Under the pieces are notes generated by a model. The model saw only the letters and a list, made by a program, of their open reading frames with translations. It was not told the origin of the DNA and did no database searches. The position numbers were made by a program, and so were the translations under genes. Below are positions 36,622 to 47,148 of a stretch of 64,000 bases of DNA, piece by piece (the first letter of the stretch is position 1; each line of letters begins with the position of its first letter). This DNA comes from Flavobacterium anhuiense (lineage in GTDB: Bacteria > Bacteroidota > Bacteroidia > Flavobacteriales > Flavobacteriaceae): assembly GCF_004151235.1 (NCBI RefSeq), contig NZ_JUIV01000008.1, positions 62,001 to 126,000 of the forward strand. The letters run 5' to 3'.

Positions 36622-38376
36622 ATGAAATTAAACTGCCGACATAAAATCATCATTTTGTTAGTATTATTTGCTGCTCAGTTTTCGTTTGCACAGGTAAAGA
36701 AAAACGAAAGCATCGGAACCGAGACAGTAAATGTTGTAAAACCATATTCGCCGACTATTTCAGATGCTTTTAAGGTAAAAGAGACTCCTTCGCTTGACGA
36801 TAGTGGAAATCAGCCAAAAGAAGTGATTAAATATAGTATTTTGTCTGTTCCTGTTGCTTCAACTTTTACGCCTTCTAAGGGAAAAGCAGAAGGTGTCGAA
36901 AAAGCTAAAAGAGAAAAACTGTTTAATAATTACGCAACTATAGGGCTTGGAAATTACAGTACTTTAAACGGTGAATTATTCGTAAACCAAGATTTAGGCA
37001 ATAATGATTATGTGGCAGGAATGTTTCGCCATCACTCTTCTCAAGGCGGAATTAAAGATGTAGAATTGAATGATGAATTTTACGATACATCTATAAATGT
37101 AGGTTACGGACAAAACAATAGAGACAATACTTGGGGAGTAGATTTAGGATATCAAAACCAAATTTACAACTGGTACGGACTTCCATCAGATTTTGGTTCG
37201 ACAATTCCAGACCAGCGTTATGATTTGGTAAACAGCATTAATCCGGATCATTCTTATAATACCATGTGGGTTGGCGGAAATGCCGAATTTGCAGAAAGTA
37301 TTTTCAGTAAGCTTTCGGCAAAATTCACTCATTTTTCAGACAGTTATTCTTCGTCAGAAAACAGATTTTATGTAAAGCCTACTTTTACAGTTGATGTAAT
37401 GGATCAGGCAATTAAAACCAATGTAATTGTAGATCATGTAAGCGGTTCTTTCAAAAACAATTATTTCCAAGATAATACAGAAGCTTTAAAATATAGTTTT
37501 ACAAATGTTGGAATCGAACCAAGTTTTGTAATCAATGAAAATGAATGGACATTAGAACTAGGAGCTGGAATTTATTATAGTGCAGATTCTGAAAACAGTG
37601 GCAATAAATTTTACTTTTATCCAAAAGTAAATGCGTCTTATAGACTGGTTGGCGATTTGATGATTTTCTATACTGGAGTAAATGGAGCTTTAAATCAGAA
37701 TTCTTATGCTGATTTTGTGACCGAAAATCCGTTTTTGTCTCCGACTTTAAACATGCGTCCATCAAGCACACAATATAATGTGTTTGCAGGTTTGAAAGGA
37801 AAATTGGCAAACAATGTAAATTATAATTTGACAGCTTCTTATTTAAATGAAAAAGACAAAGCTTTGTTTAAAGCAAATGATTATACAGAAGTAATCACAA
37901 ATGAAGATTATGCTTTCGGAAACTCATTTGGAGTAGTGTATGAAGATATTAGAACATTCCGTTTCTACGGAGAATTAAAAGCCGATTTCTCTCAAAATGT
38001 AACTTTCGGAATCAACGGAACTTTTAATAGTTATAATACAGACAATGCAGTTGAAGCTTGGAATTTACCAACAATGAAATTAAGTTCGACTTTAGACGTT
38101 AATATTACTAAGCAATGGTACGCAGGATTGAATGTGTTTTATGTGGGAGAAAGAAAAGATATGCAGACAAACACTTCTTTAGGAATTGATGCTACGCCAA
38201 TTACTTTAAAAAGCTATTTTGATGCTAATGCTCATGTTGGATATAAATTTAGCGAACGTTTGACGTTTTTCTTGAAATTGAATAATATTGGAAATCAAGC
38301 TTACGAAAAATGGTTGAATTATCCTGTACAAGGATTCCAAGTTTTAGGAGGCGCAAATTATAAATTTGATTTTTAA
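36622..38376 (+). CDS. Outer-membrane beta-barrel protein, TonB-dependent-receptor-like without plug
   Basis: A 584-residue exported protein (signal IIILLVLFAAQFSFAQ). The mature N-terminus has a TonB-box-like stretch TETVNVVKPYSP but there is too little sequence before the first barrel strands for a plug domain. The rest alternates aromatic strands (YKFSERLTFFLKLNNIGNQAYEKWLNYPVQGF) and ends in a terminal-phenylalanine strand (GGANYKFDF), as in TonB-dependent receptors. Preceded by a short repeat array (36474-36506). It may cooperate with the upstream TPR protein. Ligand unknown. Confidence 0.85.
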   Translation: MKLNCRHKIIILLVLFAAQFSFAQVKKNESIGTETVNVVKPYSPTISDAFKVKETPSLDDSGNQPKEVIKYSILSVPVASTFTPSKGKAEGVEKAKREKLFNNYATIGLGNYSTLNGELFVNQDLGNNDYVAGMFRHHSSQGGIKDVELNDEFYDTSINVGYGQNNRDNTWGVDLGYQNQIYNWYGLPSDFGSTIPDQRYDLVNSINPDHSYNTMWVGGNAEFAESIFSKLSAKFTHFSDSYSSSENRFYVKPTFTVDVMDQAIKTNVIVDHVSGSFKNNYFQDNTEALKYSFTNVGIEPSFVINENEWTLELGAGIYYSADSENSGNKFYFYPKVNASYRLVGDLMIFYTGVNGALNQNSYADFVTENPFLSPTLNMRPSSTQYNVFAGLKGKLANNVNYNLTASYLNEKDKALFKANDYTEVITNEDYAFGNSFGVVYEDIRTFRFYGELKADFSQNVTFGINGTFNSYNTDNAVEAWNLPTMKLSSTLDVNITKQWYAGLNVFYVGERKDMQTNTSLGIDATPITLKSYFDANAHVGYKFSERLTFFLKLNNIGNQAYEKWLNYPVQGFQVLGGANYKFDF

Positions 38377-38401
38377 GACATCTTTGCCATAAAGATACCA
38401 G

Positions 38402-38440
38402 GGCACTAAAACATTTTAAATGAATGTGCCTTTTTTTTTT
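38402..38440 (+). terminator. Probable terminator after the barrel gene
   Basis: GGCAC / GTGCC outer stem with an inner CATTT / AAATG stem and a following run of ten T, 25 bases after the stop. The stem is imperfect. Confidence 0.5.
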
Positions 38441-38490
38441 CAGCCATGAGCTCATGAATTTTTTGGAGTAGATTCGTGAATTCGTGGCTG
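38441..38490. repeat. Inverted repeat of the CACGAATT family
   Basis: Left arm CAGCCATGAGCTCATGAAT and right arm ATTCGTGAATTCGTGGCTG. The right arm matches the left arm of the element at 12281 in reverse complement, so both are copies of one dispersed inverted-repeat family. Confidence 0.65.
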
Positions 38491-38509
38491 TTTTTTTTAA
38501 TTTTATAAA

Positions 38510-39040
38510 ATGGAAATTACATTACGTCAAGAAAATAAAAATGATTTTGAAAGTGTTTTTCAATTAATAGAAAAAGCTTTTGAAAAGGAAGAATATAGCG
38601 ATCATAAAGAACAGTTTTTGGTGGAAAGACTGAGAAATTCTGATGCTTTTATTCCAGAATTGTCTATTGTTGCAGAAATTGATAATGAAATTGTTGGCCA
38701 TATTTTATTTACCAAACTGCAGATAAAAAATGAATCTCAAATCTTTCCGTCATTAGCGCTCGCTCCAGTTTCGGTTTTACCAGAATTTCAAGGAAAAGGA
38801 ATCCGCTCTAAACTTATTTTACAAGGACATGAAATGGCAAAAAGTCTAGGTTATAAATCTGTTATTTTATTAGGACATCAAGATTATTATCCAAGGTTTG
38901 GATATGAACTTTGTGAAAAATTCAATATCAAAATGCCGTTTGATGTTCCAGCTGAAAACTGTATGGTGATAGCGTTAACAGAAGATGGTTTAAAAGATGT
39001 AAATGGAGAAGTGGTTTATCCAAAAGCTTTTTTCGAATAA
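38510..39040 (+). CDS. GNAT N-acetyltransferase
   Basis: A 176-residue single GNAT domain: N-terminal EITLRQENKNDFESVFQLIEKAF, beta-strand HILFTKL, the acetyl-CoA-binding loop SVLPEFQGKGIRSKLILQG (Q/R-x-x-G-x-G/A pattern) and FGYELCEKFNI with the usual C-terminal strand. Length and the RFGYE element fit the YhbS/Eis-like branch. Cytoplasmic; acceptor unknown. Confidence 0.92.
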   Translation: MEITLRQENKNDFESVFQLIEKAFEKEEYSDHKEQFLVERLRNSDAFIPELSIVAEIDNEIVGHILFTKLQIKNESQIFPSLALAPVSVLPEFQGKGIRSKLILQGHEMAKSLGYKSVILLGHQDYYPRFGYELCEKFNIKMPFDVPAENCMVIALTEDGLKDVNGEVVYPKAFFE

Positions 39041-39138
39041 AATTTGAAAAATCATTCTTAGTGCCTTCGTGCCTTTGTGGCAAAACAAAAAAAACTTTGC
39101 ACCTTTGCACCTCAGAACCTCAGTACCTTTAAAAAAAA
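39041..39138. repeat. CTTTG(C)ACCT-type intergenic array
   Basis: GTGCCTTCGTGCCTTTGTGG and TTTGCACCTTTGCACCTCAGAACCTCAG, an approximately 9-10-bp-period repeat upstream of the GreA-like gene. Similar units occur near 3545, 11383, 12222 and 23472. Confidence 0.7.
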
Positions 39139-39588
39139 ATGACTTTCAAAGAAAAAATATATTCTCACTATACTCAAATGGTTCAAGACAGAATTGATGT
39201 TTTTAAAGACATGATTTCAGGCTTGACCGAAGATTCGAAAAACGATGCAAAAGGTTCAGCTGGTGATAAACACGAAACGGCTTTGTCGATGATGCATATT
39301 GAACAAGAAAAACTAACGAATAAATTAAAGGAAGCCCTTGAGCAAAAAGCAATTTTAGATAAAATAGATCCGCTTAAAACGACAGAAAATATTGTTTTAG
39401 GAAGTCTGGTAAAAGCAAACGGAATCTATTTGTATGTAAGTGTTGCACTTCCAAAAATAGCAATTGACGGAATCAATGTCATTGCGCTTTCTCCGCAATC
39501 TCCTTTGGGAAATCATTTAATGGGAAATAAAGCAGGATTTCAATTTGAAATAAATAAGACGCATTATACTATTCAAAGTGTTGAATAA
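39139..39588 (+). CDS. GreA/GreB C-terminal-domain-like protein
   Basis: A 149-residue cytoplasmic protein. The N-terminal 75 residues are helical with GSAGDKHETALSMMHIEQEKL, resembling the GreA coiled coil. The C-terminus reads GSLVKANGIYLYVSVALPKI, then ALSPQSPLGNHLMGNKAGFQFEIN and YTIQSVE, which follows the GreA/GreB C-terminal FKBP-like domain (SPLG..L.GK..GD). It should bind RNA polymerase near the secondary channel. Such genes are often mislabelled as 3-oxoacyl-ACP synthases in Bacteroidota. I see no ketosynthase motif. The acidic tip residues of true Gre factors are not obvious. Confidence 0.75.
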   Translation: MTFKEKIYSHYTQMVQDRIDVFKDMISGLTEDSKNDAKGSAGDKHETALSMMHIEQEKLTNKLKEALEQKAILDKIDPLKTTENIVLGSLVKANGIYLYVSVALPKIAIDGINVIALSPQSPLGNHLMGNKAGFQFEINKTHYTIQSVE

Positions 39589-39991
39589 GTCTTTTTTCAC
39601 TATCAACTTTGACAAAGTTCAATACGTAACCATCTTATCCAATCTTGTCATTCTTCGTTCCTCAGAATGACAAACACTGTGTTCTTGCTTAAAATACAAT
39701 TCCAGCACAACTTTTCTTCTCATCTTTACGAATCTTTCATTTGTAACAGAATAACTCAAAAATTAATTCAAAAAACCGATTTAAAGTTTCAATTTTTAAC
39801 CAGTTTTATAGTCAAAATTAAAATTTTTAAGTTTTGAGCTTATTTTCACTTCTAAATTTTACATTTTATATGTAAAAATCAAATTATGGTTTTAAATTGT
39901 AATTGAAATCGATGTTTGTGTTTTGCAATTGTAACTAATACTCCATCTTTGCCTTGTCAAATTAAAATTTACAAAATAAAAATATAAAATT
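39589..39991. promoter_or_regulatory. Intergenic region upstream of asnB with REP-like palindrome and promoter
   Basis: No gene in 403 bases. It holds the odd palindrome AACTTTGACAAAGTT (39605-39619), a 29-base REP-like inverted repeat TTGTCATTCT/AGAATGACAA (39645-39673), then AT-rich sequence. A promoter is possible: TTG at 39923-39925, 18 bases, then CATCTTTG at 39944-39951 (one mismatch to TAnnTTTG), 40 bases before the asnB start. Confidence 0.5.
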
Positions 39992-41668
39992 ATGTGCGGA
40001 ATTGTATGTGCCTTTGATCTTAAACAAAAAGCCGAAGCTTTAAGACCTCAAGTATTAGAAATGTCAAAAATCATTCGTCATCGTGGACCAGACTGGAGCG
40101 GAATTTTCAGTAATGATAAAGCAATTCTTTCTCACGAGCGTTTGGCAATTGTAGATCCAGCGTCAGGAAAACAACCTTTATTTACAGAAGATAAAAAATT
40201 GGTTTTGGCTGCAAATGGTGAAATCTACAACCACAGAGATCTTCGTAAACAATTTGCTGGTAAATATAACTTTCAAACTGAAAGTGACTGTGAAGTTATT
40301 TTGGCTTTATATAAAGAAAAAGGAGTAAACTTCGTTGATGAATTAAACGGAATCTTCGGATTTGCAATCTACGATGTAGATAAAGACGAGTATTTCGTTG
40401 CTCGTGACCATATGGGAATTATTCCATTGTATATTGGTTGGGATCAGCACGGAACTTTTTATGTGGCTTCTGAATTAAAAGCATTAGAAGGATATTGTAC
40501 AAAAATCGAATTATTTCCTCCAGGACATTATTTGTCAAGTAAAGACGGTGAATTTGTACAATGGTACAAAAGAGACTGGACAGAATATGATGCTGTAAAA
40601 GACAACGAAACAAGTATTCCAGAAATCAGAAAAGCATTGGAAGCTGCAGTTCACAGACAATTAATGAGTGATGTTCCTTACGGAGTTTTACTTTCTGGAG
40701 GTTTAGATTCTTCTATTACTTCGGCTGTGGCTAAGAAATTTGCTCAAAAAAGAATTGAGTCAGATGATACTACAGATGCTTGGTATCCACAATTGCACTC
40801 TTTCTCTGTTGGTTTAGAAGGTTCTCCAGATTTAGCAGCAGCAAGAAAAGTGGCAGATCATATTGGAACTATTCACCACGAAATCAAATTTACGATCCAA
40901 GAAGGATTAGATGCGGTTCGTGATGTAATTTACAACCTTGAAACATATGACGTAACTACAGTTAGAGCTTCGACTCCAATGTGGTTAATGGCGAGAGTGA
41001 TCAAATCTATGGGAATCAAAATGGTTCTTTCAGGTGAAGGTGCAGATGAGCTTTTCGGAGGATATTTATATTTCCACAAAGCACCAAACGCTAAAGAATT
41101 CCACGAGGAAAACGTTCGTAAATTAGGAAAACTTCATATGTACGACTGTTTACGTGCAAACAAAAGTTTAGCAGCTTGGGGAATTGAAGGTCGAGTGCCA
41201 TTTTTAGATAAAGAATTTATGGATGTTGCAATGCGCATTAACCCACAAGATAAAATGATCAACAAAGAACACCCAATGGAAAAATGGGTTGTTCGTAAAG
41301 CCTTCGAAGATATGCTTCCAGAAAGCGTAGCTTGGAGACAAAAAGAACAATTCTCTGATGGAGTAGGATACAGCTGGATTGATACTTTAAAAGAAGTGGT
41401 AGCTAGAGAAGTTTCAGATGAGCAATTGGCAAACGCGAGATTTAAATTCCCATTGCAAACACCAACTTCAAAAGAAGAATACTACTACCGTTCAATTTTT
41501 ACAGAACATTTCCCAAGTGATGCAGCGGCATTATGTGTGCCTCAGGAAGCAAGTGTGGCTTGTAGTACAAAAATTGCTTTGGAGTGGGATGAAGCTTTCA
41601 AAAACTTAAACGATCCATCAGGAAGAGCAGTAGCAAATGTTCATGATGATGCTTACGTTAAAGCGTAA
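39992..41668 (+). CDS. asnB: Asparagine synthetase B, glutamine-hydrolysing
   Basis: A 558-residue enzyme converting aspartate to asparagine with ATP and glutamine amide nitrogen. The N-terminal class II glutaminase domain is complete: Cys2 nucleophile (MCGI), RHRGP with Arg31, Arg50 (HERLAI), the oxyanion Asn75 in NGEIYN and ESDCE. The C-terminal synthetase has the PP-loop LLSGGLDSSI and LSGEGADELFGGY. The C-terminal WRQKEQFSDGVGYSWID stretch is shared with the second copy downstream. Its own terminator separates the two genes, so they need not be co-expressed. Confidence 0.96.
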   Translation: MCGIVCAFDLKQKAEALRPQVLEMSKIIRHRGPDWSGIFSNDKAILSHERLAIVDPASGKQPLFTEDKKLVLAANGEIYNHRDLRKQFAGKYNFQTESDCEVILALYKEKGVNFVDELNGIFGFAIYDVDKDEYFVARDHMGIIPLYIGWDQHGTFYVASELKALEGYCTKIELFPPGHYLSSKDGEFVQWYKRDWTEYDAVKDNETSIPEIRKALEAAVHRQLMSDVPYGVLLSGGLDSSITSAVAKKFAQKRIESDDTTDAWYPQLHSFSVGLEGSPDLAAARKVADHIGTIHHEIKFTIQEGLDAVRDVIYNLETYDVTTVRASTPMWLMARVIKSMGIKMVLSGEGADELFGGYLYFHKAPNAKEFHEENVRKLGKLHMYDCLRANKSLAAWGIEGRVPFLDKEFMDVAMRINPQDKMINKEHPMEKWVVRKAFEDMLPESVAWRQKEQFSDGVGYSWIDTLKEVVAREVSDEQLANARFKFPLQTPTSKEEYYYRSIFTEHFPSDAAALCVPQEASVACSTKIALEWDEAFKNLNDPSGRAVANVHDDAYVKA

Positions 41669-41980
41669 TTAAGAGTTTAATTTTTAGAATTAGTATATAT
41701 ATTGCGGAAAAACGTTCTCTTGTGAGAGCGTTTTTTTGTCTTAACTGTTAAATTAAATAATTAAGACCTCTCTAAAATCTGTTATTTGTAATTATTTAAC
41801 TTTCTTTTAATATATTTGAAACCCCATAAAAAAAACGTTAAATGCTATTGTGTTTTAAGAATTTAATAGCAGAAAGCAAAAATTAATATTTAGTTTTGCT
41901 TTGTATGAAAAATTTTAATGATTTTTTAATGTTCAGTTAGCCTAAAAACTGAATATAAAATAAATAAAAATAGAAGTATT
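41669..41980. promoter_or_regulatory. Spacer between the two asparagine synthetases, with promoter
   Basis: 312 bases without a gene: the asnB terminator, then TTG at 41786-41788 and TATATTTG at 41811-41818 (22-base gap), a plausible flavobacterial promoter. That would leave a 5' leader of about 155 bases before the second gene. No riboswitch-like structure recognised in it. Confidence 0.55.
41705..41738 (+). terminator. Rho-independent terminator of asnB
   Basis: AAAAACGTTCTC-TTGT-GAGAGCGTTTTTTT hairpin with a T run, 37 bases after the stop. Confidence 0.85.
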
Positions 41981-43594
41981 ATGTCTGGATTATTGGCCGT
42001 AATTGGAAAAGGAAAAGACCCGAAACTTGTAAAAGAACTTTCAGAAAGAATGTCTCATCGTGGTCCTGATGAAAGTGATGTTCATATTATGGAAAATGGC
42101 AGTGTTCTTTGTCATGAAAGTTTATCAATTATTGATCTTAATTCGGGAAGACAGCCAATCCAAGGAACTAATAAAGCTTGGATGGTGCATGATGGAGAGA
42201 TCTATAATTATCAAGAACTTAAAAATACAGTTTTAAAGGATCATACTTTTAGAACAGAATCAGATTCGGAAGTAATTGTACATCTGTATGAAGAGTTTGG
42301 ATATGATTTTTGCAATAAACTAGATGGAGATTTTGCTTTTGTGGTTATTGACGGAGATAAATATATTGCTGGCCGTGATCCGATTGGGGTAAAACCTTTG
42401 TATTATGGTTTGGATGAAAGAGGACGAATTTATTTTGCGTCAGAAATGAAATCTATTGCAGACCAATGCAAATCGTTTTCTACTTTTCCTCCAGGACATT
42501 ATTATACAGCAAAAACAGGTTTTGTAAAATACTATCGTCCAGAATACGAAGACCATAAAAATGCAACTCAGCCACTAGATTTAGAGTTAATTCGCGAAAG
42601 CTTAATTCAGGCAACGCGCAAACGTTTATTGGCAGAAGTGCCATTAGGAGTTGTGTTGTCGGGAGGTTTGGATACTTCTCTGATTTCAGCAATTACGTCA
42701 AGATTATTAAAAGGAAAAGGCGAAAAACTGCATTCTTTTTCTATCGGATTGGATGCAGATGCTCCAGATAATGTTGCAGCAAGAAAAGCAGCTGAGTTTT
42801 TAGGAACTGAACATCACGAAATTCATTTTTCTGTAGAAGAAGGAGTTAAGGTGTTGGAGAAAGTGATTTATCATATTGAAACTTATGATATTATTTCGGT
42901 TAGATCTGGTGTGCCAATGTATTTGCTTTCTAAAGCTATCGCTGATCAAGGTATAAAAGTAATCTTGTCTGGCGAGGGAGCTGATGAGGTTTTTGGAGGA
43001 CATTTGTATTTTAGAAATGCGCCTTCAGAAGAAGAATTTCAGGATGAAACGATAGAACGAGTACAGAAGCTTTTTACAGCCGATTTGCTACGTGCAGATA
43101 AAACGACAATGGCAAATGGTCTAGAAGTGCGAATTCCGTTTTTGGATACCGAATTTTTAGATGTTGCGATTCGAATTAAAACAGAAGAAAAACAGCCTAA
43201 AACCTATGATGGCGTTGAAAAATATATTTTAAGAAAAGCTTTTGATACAGAAGATCCTTATTTGCCTTCAGAAGTTTTATGGCGTCAGAAAGAGCAATTT
43301 TCTGATGGTGTAGGATATAGTTGGGTTGACGAATTAATCGAATATTGCGCTTCGCAGGTCACAGATGAGCAATTGGCGGGAGCAAGTGTTGAGTTTCCGT
43401 ACAATTCGCCAACGACTAAAGAAGCGTATTTATACAGATCGATTTTCCATAAATTCTATCCGCAGGTCAGTGCAGCGCAAACTGTTCGAAAATGGATACC
43501 AAAATGGCAGGAAAATCTCGATCCAAGCGGAAGGGCAAATGCTGCACACTTAAATGGTAATTTTGAAACTGTAAAAACTACTGTTATTGCCTAA
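41981..43594 (+). CDS. Asparagine-synthetase paralogue lacking the glutaminase nucleophile
   Basis: A 537-residue paralogue of the upstream AsnB with the same two-domain layout. Position 2 is Ser (TCT) instead of Cys. The arginine that holds the glutamine carboxylate is Ser47 (HESLSI) and the oxyanion asparagine is Asp71 (HDGEIYN). RHRGP-type Arg27 and ESDSE remain. The synthetase half looks intact: LSGGLDTSLI (Thr for the second Ser of the PP-loop), LSGEGADEVFGGH and WRQKEQFSDGVGYSW. It should therefore use free ammonia, or act with AsnB or on another substrate. The frame is clean throughout, so it is not decaying. Confidence 0.93.
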   Translation: MSGLLAVIGKGKDPKLVKELSERMSHRGPDESDVHIMENGSVLCHESLSIIDLNSGRQPIQGTNKAWMVHDGEIYNYQELKNTVLKDHTFRTESDSEVIVHLYEEFGYDFCNKLDGDFAFVVIDGDKYIAGRDPIGVKPLYYGLDERGRIYFASEMKSIADQCKSFSTFPPGHYYTAKTGFVKYYRPEYEDHKNATQPLDLELIRESLIQATRKRLLAEVPLGVVLSGGLDTSLISAITSRLLKGKGEKLHSFSIGLDADAPDNVAARKAAEFLGTEHHEIHFSVEEGVKVLEKVIYHIETYDIISVRSGVPMYLLSKAIADQGIKVILSGEGADEVFGGHLYFRNAPSEEEFQDETIERVQKLFTADLLRADKTTMANGLEVRIPFLDTEFLDVAIRIKTEEKQPKTYDGVEKYILRKAFDTEDPYLPSEVLWRQKEQFSDGVGYSWVDELIEYCASQVTDEQLAGASVEFPYNSPTTKEAYLYRSIFHKFYPQVSAAQTVRKWIPKWQENLDPSGRANAAHLNGNFETVKTTVIA

Positions 43595-45877
<2,283 letters not shown>

Positions 45878-45897
45878 AATGAAAAATTAATAATTTC

Positions 45898-45950
45898 AAT
45901 TCGTTTAATTGTTTAAATTTACTAGACAATTAAACGAATTGTCTTTTTAG
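45898..45950 (+). terminator. Rho-independent terminator of gyrB
   Basis: Perfect 15-bp arms AATTCGTTTAATTGT and ACAATTAAACGAATT with a 14-base loop, followed by GTCTTTTT. Confidence 0.8.
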
Positions 45951-45987
45951 AGAATAGACATAATTAATAACCGATAAAGTAAAAAAT

Positions 45988-46923
45988 ATGAAAGTTACCA
46001 TTGTAGGAGCAGGAAATGTTGGAGCTACCTGTGCAGATGTCATTTCTTATAGAGGAATTGCAAGCGAAGTAGTATTGTTGGATATTAAAGAAGGTTTTGC
46101 AGAGGGGAAGGCGCTGGATATTACACAATGTGCCACAAACACAGGTTTTAATACCAGAGTTTCGGGAGTTACCAACGATTATTCTAAAACCGCGGGAAGC
46201 GATGTAGTAGTAATTACATCAGGAATTCCGAGAAAACCAGGAATGACAAGAGAAGAATTAATAGGTATTAATGCAGGGATTGTAAAAACAGTTGCTGAAA
46301 ATGTCCTGAAATATTCTCCTAATACTATAATTGTCGTAGTTTCCAATCCGATGGATACGATGACGTATTTAGCTTTAAAAGCTACAGGTCTTCCAAAAAA
46401 CAGAATAATAGGAATGGGTGGTGCTTTAGATAGTTCTCGTTTTAGAACTTACCTTTCATTAGCTCTAGATAAACCGGCAAACGATATTTCGGCAATGGTA
46501 ATTGGAGGTCATGGAGATACCACTATGATTCCGTTAACGCGTTTAGCTTCTTATAATGGAATTCCAGTATCGCAGTTCCTTCCAGAAGAAGTATTGCAGA
46601 AAGTTGCAGCAGATACAATGGTAGGAGGTGCAACTCTTACAGGACTTCTAGGGACTTCAGCTTGGTATGCACCAGGGGCTTCTGTGGCTTACTTAGTAGA
46701 TAGTATTTTGAACGATCAGAAAAAAATGATTGCATGTTCTGTTTTTGTAGAAGGAGAATATGGGCAGAATGATATTTGTATAGGCGTGCCATGTATAATT
46801 GGTAAAAATGGTGTAGAAGAAATTCTGGATATAAACTTAAACGATCAGGAAAAGGCGTTATTTGCTAAAAGTGCAGATGCAGTTCGTAGTATGAATGATG
46901 CTCTAAAAACGATTTTAGTATAA
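45988..46923 (+). CDS. mdh: Malate dehydrogenase (LDH-like type)
   Basis: A 311-residue NAD-dependent malate dehydrogenase of the TCA cycle. Nucleotide-binding GAGNVGATCA at the N-terminus, Asp ending the second strand (LLDIKEG), the substrate loop SGIPRKPGMTREEL with arginines, VSNPMDTMTYL, the third substrate arginine in DSSRFRTYL, and the catalytic histidine in IGGHGDTTM. Starts 110 bases after gyrB with its own upstream terminator in between. Confidence 0.97.
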   Translation: MKVTIVGAGNVGATCADVISYRGIASEVVLLDIKEGFAEGKALDITQCATNTGFNTRVSGVTNDYSKTAGSDVVVITSGIPRKPGMTREELIGINAGIVKTVAENVLKYSPNTIIVVVSNPMDTMTYLALKATGLPKNRIIGMGGALDSSRFRTYLSLALDKPANDISAMVIGGHGDTTMIPLTRLASYNGIPVSQFLPEEVLQKVAADTMVGGATLTGLLGTSAWYAPGASVAYLVDSILNDQKKMIACSVFVEGEYGQNDICIGVPCIIGKNGVEEILDINLNDQEKALFAKSADAVRSMNDALKTILV

Positions 46924-46944
46924 TAAAAACGGCAAAAAAGAAAA

Positions 46945-46973
46945 GAAGCTGCACTTTTGCAGCTTTTTTTTTG
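46945..46973 (+). terminator. Rho-independent terminator of mdh
   Basis: GAAGCTGCA-CTTT-TGCAGCTT followed by a T run, 22 bases past the stop. Confidence 0.9.
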
Positions 46974-46992
46974 AGATTAATTAATAAATAAA

Positions 46993-47023
46993 TTGGTTAA
47001 TATTTTCGTTAATTATATATTTG
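46993..47023 (+). promoter_or_regulatory. Probable secDF promoter
   Basis: TTG at 46993-46995 and TATATTTG at 47016-47023 with a 20-base gap, matching the Bacteroidota -33/-7 consensus (TTG, TAnnTTTG). The start codon is 126 bases further on. Confidence 0.65.
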
Positions 47024-47148
47024 CTCGGTTTAAAAAAAAATTGGTAATTCGTGATCTCGTTTTTTTGTTTTAAAAAATCATGTCAGGGCTTATTTTATGG
47101 GACTTTAAAACAAAAACAAAAATAAAACATAATTAATTTTTAGTAATA

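Noticed and set aside
41981-43594. The second asparagine synthetase as a decaying pseudogene
   Set aside because: No stop, frameshift or truncation. All synthetase motifs and the conserved C-terminus are intact, so the loss is specific to the glutaminase site.
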